This document shows, piece by piece, positions 1 through 8,500 of a stretch of DNA of 64,000 nucleotides. Source of the DNA: CAZIPE01 sp964541305 (GTDB taxonomy: Bacteria > Patescibacteriota > Saccharimonadia > Saccharimonadales > UBA7683); NCBI GenBank assembly GCA_964541305.1, contig CAZIPE010000005.1, forward strand, positions 3,752 through 67,751, in the 5' to 3' direction. Every line of letters begins with the position of its first letter. The first letter of the stretch is position 1. The translations under genes were made by a program, and so were the position numbers. Below the pieces are notes generated by a model that was not told the DNA's origin, did no database searches, and saw only the letters and a program-made list of their open reading frames with translations.

Positions 1-1
1 T

Positions 2-325
2 ACTATTGGTGGATCAGTTGAAGAAACGGCTCAGACCGAAAATATGCTTACAGGAGCACTTAAAAGTTTGTTTGCGGTTGCTGAAAGCTACCCTGACTTG
101 AAGGCAAATCAGAACTTTCTACAGCTTCAAGAGGAATTGGTAGACACGGAAGATAAGATTCAAGCTTCACGTAGATTTTATAACGGTGCTGTAAGAGATT
201 TGAATACTAAGGTTCAAGTGTTTCCTACTAATATATTTGCAGGAATGCTTGGTTTTAAGAAGCGTGAGTTTTTCGAAACTGAAGACCGAGAAGTGGCTGA
301 AAAACCAGTTGACGTTAAATTTTAG
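2..325 (+). CDS. lemA: LemA family protein, C-terminal part (5' truncated)
   Basis: The open frame runs in from the window edge and ends at a TAA at 323-325, so only about 107 C-terminal residues are visible. They show the helical LemA signature: a long amphipathic stretch with YPDLKANQNF, then LQEEL and DTEDKIQASRRFYN, then the short tail with VQVFPTNIFAGMLGF. LemA proteins are membrane-anchored coiled-coil proteins of poorly known function. The next gene is htpX, the usual lemA partner, which supports the call. The N-terminal membrane segment lies outside the window. Confidence 0.9.
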   Translation, partial: TIGGSVEETAQTENMLTGALKSLFAVAESYPDLKANQNFLQLQEELVDTEDKIQASRRFYNGAVRDLNTKVQVFPTNIFAGMLGFKKREFFETEDREVAEKPVDVKF

Positions 326-404
326 CGCAAGCTAAGCTACTCATTGGCATCGCTCTTACGGTTGATTCGAAAATCATCCATCAATCCTCTATAATCTAGG
401 TACT

Positions 405-1277
405 ATGTATTCACAAATTGCAGCCAACAAACGAAAGACATTCTATATCATGAGCCTTTTCGTGATAATCATTGGTGCCCTTGGGTATGCCTATGGCTTA
501 TGGATGGGTAACTTTAATAGTTTGTATTTTATATTTGGTTTTGCATTACTCTATAGCATCATTAGCTACTACAGTTCTTCAAGGGTGGCACTTGCGGTAA
601 ATGGAGCAAAACAGATTACAAAAAAGGATAATCCACGACTATACCGAATTGTTGAAAACCTGAGCATCGCAGTCGGCCTGCCTATGCCAAAGGTGTACGT
701 TATTGATGACAAGGCACCGAATGCGTTTGCTACTGGGCGAGACCCCAAGCACGCCAGTGTGGCGGCGAGTACGGGGCTACTTGACATAATGGAAGACAGC
801 GAGCTTGAGGCGGTGATGGCTCACGAAATGGGTCATGTGCAGAACTACGATATCCGCGTCATGATGGTAGTGTTCGCCTGTGTATCTGTCATTGGTCTGA
901 TTAGCGACTTCTTTCTGCGTATGGTGTGGTGGGGTGGCGATGATGAAGGTAGTAGTCCCTTGGCAATAGCTCTTGCGCTCATTCTTGCTATATTGGCACC
1001 GCTTGTTGCCATGCTAGTACAGCTGGCGGTATCTCGTAGACGTGAGTTTCTGGCAGATGCCACCAGTGCGCTCACTACGCGGTACCCTGATGGGCTAATA
1101 TCTGCTCTGAAGAAACTTGAGAAAAGTGGCACTTCAATGAAGCGCCAGAACAGCTCAACTGCTCATCTATTTTTTGCAAACCCACTCAAAAAGAAGAGTT
1201 TCACAAAATTATTTTCTACCCACCCACCCATCGAAGAACGTATTGCAAAATTACAGCATGCAGGAAGTAACCTGTAA
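405..1277 (+). CDS. htpX: HtpX-like M48 membrane zinc metalloprotease
   Basis: The 290-residue protein is a membrane-embedded M48 protease that in other bacteria degrades misfolded membrane proteins. Two membrane segments lie near residues 13-33 and 38-56 and two more near 153-172 and 186-207. The zinc motif HEMGH is at 140-144, and the third ligand is expected to be the Glu of RRREFLADA (E214). The length is normal for HtpX. A TATAAT at 390-395 ends nine bases before the ATG and there is no Shine-Dalgarno, so the transcript may be leaderless. It follows lemA and touches the next gene through ATGA-type overlap. Confidence 0.95.
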   Translation: MYSQIAANKRKTFYIMSLFVIIIGALGYAYGLWMGNFNSLYFIFGFALLYSIISYYSSSRVALAVNGAKQITKKDNPRLYRIVENLSIAVGLPMPKVYVIDDKAPNAFATGRDPKHASVAASTGLLDIMEDSELEAVMAHEMGHVQNYDIRVMMVVFACVSVIGLISDFFLRMVWWGGDDEGSSPLAIALALILAILAPLVAMLVQLAVSRRREFLADATSALTTRYPDGLISALKKLEKSGTSMKRQNSSTAHLFFANPLKKKSFTKLFSTHPPIEERIAKLQHAGSNL

Positions 1278-2350
1278 TGAGTAATTTCTTACCTGCTCTT
1301 TCGAAGCACCTCAAAAAATACTTTGTGGTGGTGAAAAAATATCTAAGTGAAAAAAAGAAGAACAGCATTGCACATCTGAGTTCACTCAAAATCTGGTTTT
1401 TTTCAATCCCTAAGTGGGTTAAAAACAGACCCTCGGCCGTTAAAAAATGGCGCAAAGAGCAGAAGAAAAAAAAGAAGTACCGCTCTTTTCATTTGCAGAA
1501 GAAAATTAAACCAGAGCCCCGCTATATTCCCACAAGCTTTAAGTTACTTAAAGAATCGTTCGTATTTCTGCTCAAAAACAAAAAAGTCTTCTTCTCTATT
1601 ATATTAATTCACGCGCTCATTTATTTTTTGGTTATACGCTCTCCAATTAGCGCTAATATCAACACTATTCAAGATTCAATCAATAATGTCCTGGGCGAAA
1701 ATAGTCAACAAACAACTCGGGGTATTGTTGCAACACTCGGCACGGTTCTTTCGGTTTCGGGAAGTTCCCAAGCGAATGTAACGCTCGTCACCGTCAGTAT
1801 AGTCATGATGAGTCTCGTCTATATTTGGGCCATTCGCGAGCTCCATGCTAAAAAACCGATCAAAGCACGCGACGCCTACTACAAAAGTATGGCACCAATC
1901 CTCCCTAGTAGTATGGTGATGATTGTTGCATCCTTGCAGCTATTACCATTCGCGATTGCCGCTTTTGTGTACAGCGTAGCTCGCACCGGGGGTTTGTTCG
2001 CCAGCGCCTTCGAAGACATTCTCTTTTTCACCATTGCGGTTTTGATGGCTATGCTTTCACTTTATTGGATGACCTCAACAATTATTGCTCTCTATATTGT
2101 GACACTTCCGGGCATGTACCCGATACAATCACTCCGAATGGCGAAGAAATTGGTGCAATTTCAACGCTTCAATGTATTTCGTCGAGTGTTTACCTTGCCG
2201 TTTCTGCTGGCACTTATCTACCTGATTATTCTTGTTCTAGTGATACGTTTTGCGACGAGCCAAGTATTCTTTGCAGTTGAACTCATGCAGTTACTCGTAC
2301 TACCAGTGCTACACACCTACCTTTACAAGCTTTATCGGGCGTTGATATAA
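1277..2350 (+). CDS. Polytopic membrane protein with very basic N-terminus, unknown function
   Basis: The 357-residue protein is not recognised. Its first ~90 residues are lysine-rich and predicted cytosolic, with runs such as EQKKKKKYR. About six hydrophobic segments follow, starting near residues 98-115, 165-185, 210-235, 250-285 and 315-350. The layout resembles YciC/DUF975-like or glycerophosphodiesterase membrane-domain proteins, but I see no diagnostic motif. Its ATG shares the A of the htpX stop (TAATG), and it abuts ligA, whose ATG begins directly after its stop, so the three genes are probably one operon. Function should stay unassigned. Confidence 0.75.
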   Translation: MSNFLPALSKHLKKYFVVVKKYLSEKKKNSIAHLSSLKIWFFSIPKWVKNRPSAVKKWRKEQKKKKKYRSFHLQKKIKPEPRYIPTSFKLLKESFVFLLKNKKVFFSIILIHALIYFLVIRSPISANINTIQDSINNVLGENSQQTTRGIVATLGTVLSVSGSSQANVTLVTVSIVMMSLVYIWAIRELHAKKPIKARDAYYKSMAPILPSSMVMIVASLQLLPFAIAAFVYSVARTGGLFASAFEDILFFTIAVLMAMLSLYWMTSTIIALYIVTLPGMYPIQSLRMAKKLVQFQRFNVFRRVFTLPFLLALIYLIILVLVIRFATSQVFFAVELMQLLVLPVLHTYLYKLYRALI

Positions 2351-4369
2351 ATGAATGATGATTCAAAAAAACGCCTCCAACATATAAAGGAACTCCTTAA
2401 CACGTATAGCTATGAATATCATGTTCAGGATGCTCCTAGTGTGTCCGATGCGGTATACGATGGTCTCATGCAGGACCTGAAGCAATTGGAAGCAACGCAT
2501 CCTGAGCTCGTATCACCAGATAGTCCTACGCAACGAATAGGTGGAGTACCGTTAGATAAATTTGTAAAAGTGAAACACTCAAGCAGGGTATACAGTCTTA
2601 ATGACGTCTTTAGTGAAGATGATGTCCGTGCATGGGTGAAGCGCATGGATAAACTACTGCCTGGTAAAAAACATGAATACTTTTGTGATATTAAGATGGA
2701 TGGCTTCGGTTGTATGTTGGTCTATCACGACGGTATGTTTACTCAAGCTATCACGCGCGGGGACGGCGAAGTGGGCGAAGACGTTACGCAAAACGTTCGA
2801 ACTATTAAAAATGTGCCACTCACGCTACGAAAGTCTTCAAAATACCACACATTTTTAACAGGTAGAACTGAAATTAGGGGTGAAGTCGTGATGTATAAAA
2901 AAGATTTTGAATCACTTAATCGGCAGCGTGAGCAACAAGGTCTACCGGTTTTTGCAAATCCACGAAATTTGAGTGCGGGTACCATACGTCAACTTGATCC
3001 GAAATTGGTTGCTAGGCGGCCACTCCATTTTAGAGCATTCGATATTTTGCGCGATGACCCGTCAGAAGTTTCTACCAACGGGGATGCGTATCAGATACTT
3101 CGCGATCTTGGGATAGTCTGCAATAGTCAGGCGCGAGTGTTTTCATCGGTTGAAGCAGTGATGACATTTGTTCATCAGTGGCAGGAAAAGCGACACACTT
3201 TAGAGTTCAATACCGATGGGTTGGTGGTTAAAGTTAACGATCGTGCGATGTATCGAGAACTTGGCGCAGTAGGAAAGAATCCACGAGGGGCTGTAGCGTA
3301 TAAATACCCCGCTGAACAATCTACGAGCGTCATTAAAGACATTGTTATTAGCATTGGCCGTACCGGTGCAGCAACCCCGGTGGCAGTCTTCGATCCTGTC
3401 GTTGTCGCCGGCAGTACGGTTTGTCATGCCAGTTTACATAACAGCGATGAAATAACCAGAAAAGACGTGCGTCGTGGCGATACGGTTGTTATATATAAAG
3501 CCGGAGATATCATCCCGCAGGTTGAGTCCGTTATCATGGAGCTACGTCCAAAAAACAGCAACAAAATAGTGTTTGAAGATGAATTAAAACGGCAGTATCC
3601 AGAGCTTGAGTTTGAACGACCAGAAGGTGAGGTGGTATATCGCGCAAAGGGCTTGAGTGGCCCGATAATTCTTAAACGTGCCTTGGCGCATTACGCCAGC
3701 AAGGGGGCGCTAGATATTGATACGCTGGGTGAAAAAAACGTCGAGGCCTTAGTGGATGCCGGTCTCGCAAAAGACATAGCAGATATCTATAACTTACGTG
3801 AGAAACAGCTGGTTGAGCTTGAACGGTTTGCTGAACTCTCGGCTCAAAATTTAGTGAAGGCCATTCAAGCTTCAAAGAATCCACCACTTTCCCGTTTCAT
3901 TTTTGGCCTAGGAATTCGTCATGTTGGCACCCAGACAGCGATTGATCTTGCCCAAACATTCGGGTCGCTTGAAAAGCTTGGACACGCAGATCTTGAAGAG
4001 CTTCGCCGAGTTGACGGAGTGGGCGAGGTGGTGGCTGAATCAATTGTGGCTTGGTTTGCAGATGAAGATAACATCGCACTTCTTCGTAAATTCAATACAC
4101 TCGGCGTCGTGCCAATCCATGCTTCACGAGTGACTGGTCCGCTTCGTGGCAAGAGTTTTGTCATAACGGGCTCTCTGGAGAGTATGGGCCGAGACATTGC
4201 CGCAGAAAAAATCAGAAAATTAGGTGGCACTTTTCAAAATGCCGTTGGTAGAGGCACTAGCTATCTGGTTGCGGGGGGAAAGGTTGGGGAGAGCAAGCTC
4301 AAGAAAGCACTCAGTTTTGGTACCAAGGTAATTAGTGAAGCGGATTTGCTCTCATTGCTTAAAAAATAA
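2351..4369 (+). CDS. ligA: NAD-dependent DNA ligase LigA lacking the zinc-finger cysteines
   Basis: LigA seals nicks during replication and repair using NAD+. The 672-residue protein has the full domain order. Domain Ia has YEYHVQDAPSVSD near residues 21-34. The adenylation site is K115 in IKMDG. The OB fold has NPRGAVAYKYP and SIGRTGAATP. Helix-hairpin-helix repeats lie near 510-580, and a BRCT domain covers about 595-670 (GKSFVITG). The Cys4 zinc finger expected around residues 405-435 has no cysteines: the aligned segment reads FEDELKRQYPELEFERPEGE and then VVYRAKGLSGPI. All other signatures are intact, so this looks like a lineage-specific loss rather than decay. Confidence 0.95.
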   Translation: MNDDSKKRLQHIKELLNTYSYEYHVQDAPSVSDAVYDGLMQDLKQLEATHPELVSPDSPTQRIGGVPLDKFVKVKHSSRVYSLNDVFSEDDVRAWVKRMDKLLPGKKHEYFCDIKMDGFGCMLVYHDGMFTQAITRGDGEVGEDVTQNVRTIKNVPLTLRKSSKYHTFLTGRTEIRGEVVMYKKDFESLNRQREQQGLPVFANPRNLSAGTIRQLDPKLVARRPLHFRAFDILRDDPSEVSTNGDAYQILRDLGIVCNSQARVFSSVEAVMTFVHQWQEKRHTLEFNTDGLVVKVNDRAMYRELGAVGKNPRGAVAYKYPAEQSTSVIKDIVISIGRTGAATPVAVFDPVVVAGSTVCHASLHNSDEITRKDVRRGDTVVIYKAGDIIPQVESVIMELRPKNSNKIVFEDELKRQYPELEFERPEGEVVYRAKGLSGPIILKRALAHYASKGALDIDTLGEKNVEALVDAGLAKDIADIYNLREKQLVELERFAELSAQNLVKAIQASKNPPLSRFIFGLGIRHVGTQTAIDLAQTFGSLEKLGHADLEELRRVDGVGEVVAESIVAWFADEDNIALLRKFNTLGVVPIHASRVTGPLRGKSFVITGSLESMGRDIAAEKIRKLGGTFQNAVGRGTSYLVAGGKVGESKLKKALSFGTKVISEADLLSLLKK

Positions 4370-4412
4370 GCATAACCAAAAATAACACAAGTAGTGATAT
4401 ACTAGGCCCGCA

Positions 4413-5114
4413 GTGAAACTATTAAAACAAAACACATTTTTCTGTTTTTCCCCGCCAGTTATGATTGCGACATTTGTTATTGAGATGATACTTCTCATTG
4501 CAGTGGTATTGAAACGAAAAAAGAGTAAAAATACGTCACTCGTTATTTTAATCTTGGGAGCTCTGGCATTTTTTCAACTCTGTGAATATTTTGTGTGCGG
4601 AGGCTTTGGGATTAACGGCGCAACATGGTCTCGTCTTGGCTTTATTGCAATCACCACACTTCCGCCACTGGGGCTTCATCTTATCCACCGTATTGCTGGT
4701 AAACAAAGCACCTTTCTTGTGCCTGCTGGCTACTTCTTGATGGTATTATGGATCGTTGTATTTGGATTTACCGAAGCAGCATTTAACAATCATGCGTGCA
4801 CGGGAAATTACGTTATATTCGACCTCAAGGACGTGGTGGGTTATCTTTATTCAGCCTATTACTACGGTCTTCTTCTGGCCGGTATTGTAGCAGCGATTAA
4901 ACACGGTCATGATTCAAAGAAAAAGTATACGCGTGAAGCTCTTTACGGCATGATTCTTGGTTATGTGGCATTTATGTTACCGACAGCAGTTGTGAACACA
5001 CTCAATCCTACAACCCTTAAGGGCATTCCCTCGATCATGTGTGGATTTGCGGTATTGTTTGCACTACTCCTCTATGGCTACGTTGTGCCGCGGATAACTC
5101 AGCCTTCAAAATAA
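4413..5114 (+). CDS. Seven-helix membrane protein, unknown (7TM sensor-like)
   Basis: This GTG-started 233-residue protein has about seven hydrophobic segments and short loops. The segment RLGFIAITTLPPLGLHLI recalls the N-terminal 7TM region found in some sensor kinases, but no kinase part follows. Cysteines occur in FCFSPP, QLCEYFVC and NHACTG, so disulphides or metal binding are possible. A TATACT at 4398-4403 lies nine bases before the GTG, giving an essentially leaderless arrangement. The family resemblance is weak and function is unknown. Confidence 0.7.
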   Translation: MKLLKQNTFFCFSPPVMIATFVIEMILLIAVVLKRKKSKNTSLVILILGALAFFQLCEYFVCGGFGINGATWSRLGFIAITTLPPLGLHLIHRIAGKQSTFLVPAGYFLMVLWIVVFGFTEAAFNNHACTGNYVIFDLKDVVGYLYSAYYYGLLLAGIVAAIKHGHDSKKKYTREALYGMILGYVAFMLPTAVVNTLNPTTLKGIPSIMCGFAVLFALLLYGYVVPRITQPSK

Positions 5115-5115
5115 G

Positions 5116-5502
5116 CTACTTCGAGAGTACTTCAAAAAACTTTTTCAATTGCTGGTCTTTATATGTCGATTCAATTTTTGTGGTTCTGCCTTGAATTAGA
5201 ATTACTGCTAAAGAGATGAGAGTTATTATAGCTAGTAAGATGATAGTTAACTTTGCAAGGGGTGAGTCGGGCTCTTCTTTTAAGGAAACAAAAAACAGCA
5301 CGATACTTAAAACTGAACAAACTGCAAACGTAATAAATCCTGCTATGAATGCTTGTTTTGTATAGGCGGATTGGCGGGTTATATCTAGCATTGTTGAATT
5401 ACTGTTTTTTAGTACCAGCATTACGATGAACCCAGACAGAATACTTAGCGGAACCGCTAGGGCAGTAAGGCTAAGTGAGAGGGTGCTATATTTTAGTTTC
5501 AT
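5116..5502 (-). CDS. Small membrane protein, unknown
   Basis: The 128-residue protein has three hydrophobic segments (about residues 7-31, 50-75 and 84-105) and a charged C-terminal tail ending KKFFEVLSK. No known family is evident. It is transcribed towards the preceding gene and its stop lies two bases from that gene's stop. A TAAAAT on the minus strand (5509-5514) lies six bases before the ATG, so it is probably transcribed from its own promoter as a leaderless mRNA. Confidence 0.65.
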   Translation of the reverse strand: MKLKYSTLSLSLTALAVPLSILSGFIVMLVLKNSNSTMLDITRQSAYTKQAFIAGFITFAVCSVLSIVLFFVSLKEEPDSPLAKLTIILLAIITLISLAVILIQGRTTKIESTYKDQQLKKFFEVLSK

Positions 5503-5575
5503 ATAAGCATTTTACCATAGCCAATTAAGCACTAGCGCTTAAGATGACAACAGATTATAATTGGTTCTGAATACT

Positions 5576-8500
5576 ATGATAAAAAATCTGCGCATTAAAC
5601 ACTATAGCTACGGCCTATTAATGGTGCTACTGGTGGGCTTCAGTTTGTTTAATGTTATTTCAAGTTTGCGCGTAGCACGGGCTGATGAAGGGCGGGTAAG
5701 TATTAGTAGCCCGACCCAGAACGAAGAGATAAATCAGCAAACTCGCCAGATTACCGGCACTGCTCCTGCCTTGAAAGAACTAACCGTGTATGATGGCACG
5801 ACCAAAATTGGTACTACCACTAGCTCTTCAGGTGGTACGTGGTCTCTTGAATGGAAGAATCCCGAGCCTGGTGAGCATGATTTAAAAGCAACGGTTGCAG
5901 ACGGCGAGCTCTACCGAAGTGATGTTTTTAGCAAAGAGTCCGTTAAAAATCACAACGTTAATAGCGGCCAAGTCACCCAAAGTTATGATGCTGGCCTATC
6001 GGGGACTACTGGGGTGGTATATGACAATACTTTACAAAAAACGTTTATTATCAACTACCTCGCAGGAACAATTTCTCAGGTTAACCCCCTCTCGCAAACG
6101 GTGGAGGATAGCTTTGTGTATAATACGGACCCAGCTCCAAATGGTCTACTCGGTGGTGATTATGCATACCCGATTAAATACAATACCTTCTGTAGCCTTG
6201 ATCCATCGGTCGTGTCTGTTTGTGCATATACCTACAGCCAGTCAACACACAAACTCTACATACTTGATAACACTAAGCTGTTCATTATCAATACCCAGAG
6301 TAAAACACTGGAATCATCGGTAGATGTAGGCGTCCCCTACGACGGTAACAGCTACCTCAATCAAGATCTTGGCTATGCCTTGTATAGTGATCCTCAGGAT
6401 GCTTTTGTCTACATATCACGCAGGACTACGCGCTATGGACCAGGTTATATTGCCATGGCTGCCACTACAAGGGTAAATTTACAGACAAAGGCAGTGGATG
6501 ATGCGTGGGACACCTCCCTGGATTCGGTCGTGACTACCGCGACGGGTGATACTTACCTCGGTACGTGGGCATATAATGAACCTGCTAGCATTAAGGTTAT
6601 CCGAGCTGGGTCCTCAACAGCTGAGGTGCTTGACGTAGGAGGAGTGTGTGATCGTGGCGTGACTCAACTGGCATTATCAGAGGATGATAGTCACCTTTAC
6701 GCAGCCTGTACCGACGGATTAGATGCCTTAAAAACAGCGGTAGTATCCACTTCAGATGGTCAGCTCATAGCAACGGAAGACCGTACCGGGGAATTCTTAA
6801 CTTTCGGGAACCTTACCAGTCAAAAATTAGTAATTGCAACGACAGACAACACATCTTTCCAGGTACTCAATACACAAACCAATCAGCTAGTATCAAGTAT
6901 TCAGCCAATAGTAGGCGCCCTTCAAAAGCAATCTTTAGTAGTGGATGGTGAGAACGAGAAATTTTATTTTGCAACGATTGATACAAGTAATTCACTGAAC
7001 CATCTCTACGAGGTGGATTTAAACTCCAGTGGTATTGTCAATGATAGAACGTACCCTCTAACGGAATTTTATGGAGTTCGGTCCGCTCGGCTTGCTGGAC
7101 CTAGTCGTTACAGCTTTATTCCTACTCAAGGTAATGAATCACTACATACAATTTCGTTAAGTAATGGGGCAAATTCGAAACTACAAGAAGGCATGGGTTC
7201 ATCAGGGACTGTGCTGTACTCTGATGTTGCGAAGCGCATATTTACGACTAGCGCTCAGCTTCCTCTAGGCACAACAAACCCCATTTCGGTGGCAAGCATC
7301 GTAGATGCTAGCTATGAGGCAAAAATAAATCTCCCGGGGCAATATTCCGTTGTTAGTGCTACATTAAACGAAGAGGGATCAGTTTTATATGTACTCGGTG
7401 TTGACTACACGCTGGGTGGCTCGGATAACGTGATGAAAGTATTCTCAATAAATACTGCCAACCTTGAAATAACTCGAATATATAACTCCTTGAATCAGTA
7501 TGCTCCTGGCGAGAGTCCTATCAAACTACGAAAAATAGTAGTAAACGGAGATTTACTAGCTTTTGCTGAAAACACTGGTGTAGATAATAAAATTGAAATT
7601 ACCACTCTCAACCTAGAGAATGACAGTGCTCAGCAGGTAGAGATTACCGAGGAGTCAACCGCAGATACCCTCTACGAAAGAATGATACCAGACGTTGCCA
7701 TTAGTCCTGATGGCACGCGGATTGCTATATTGCAAAACACGCAATACATCACCATTCATGATGCGACGACTCTCGCAGAAGTTAAGAAAATAAATACTTT
7801 TGGAGAGCAAGGGTTTGCGGGCAAGGGCACAACATTAATTTCCTATGACACAAACGAAACACTCATGGCGGTAACCAGTGGTTTTATGTACGAAATGATA
7901 ATTGACACTGGAACGTTAAAATATTTTGATGTAAACTCTGGCGATACAGTCTCATCAGTAAAACTTTCTAAGCCGACTATAGCTGGAAAGTTGAGTGGTT
8001 GTTTCCCTACCGATATTCGCAAAAGCGGTACTGAAGGTTATATTAATGTTGATTCACTGTGTTTCGCTTTTGGCGCAGAAAACCAAGCGTCAGCTAAGGG
8101 CTTCGTAAACGTTATTGATCAAGAAAAAAAGACTGTCGTCCATGGCAAGGCATATGCGGAGTACGGCGATACTACTGCTCCCATCTCACTATCCATATTT
8201 GGTTATAATGCGGGTAGCACAATAGTATCATCTGCAGAACGACAGGTTAAAGTAATTGCCGATGCTGTCACTATAACAAGCCCTACACAGAACCAGGAAG
8301 TTAAGCCAGGAGAAAGAGAAATTACAGGTACGGCACCACCGAATGGCACTGTCGATATTAAAGTAGACGGGACATCCATAGGCTCCGTTGAATCAAACGA
8401 GTACGGTGCCTGGGAAAAACAACATACATTTACGTCAGATAAAACTTACACCATTAAGGCCGACTATTCAAAAGCATCAAATAACGTACTGTATATTCCC

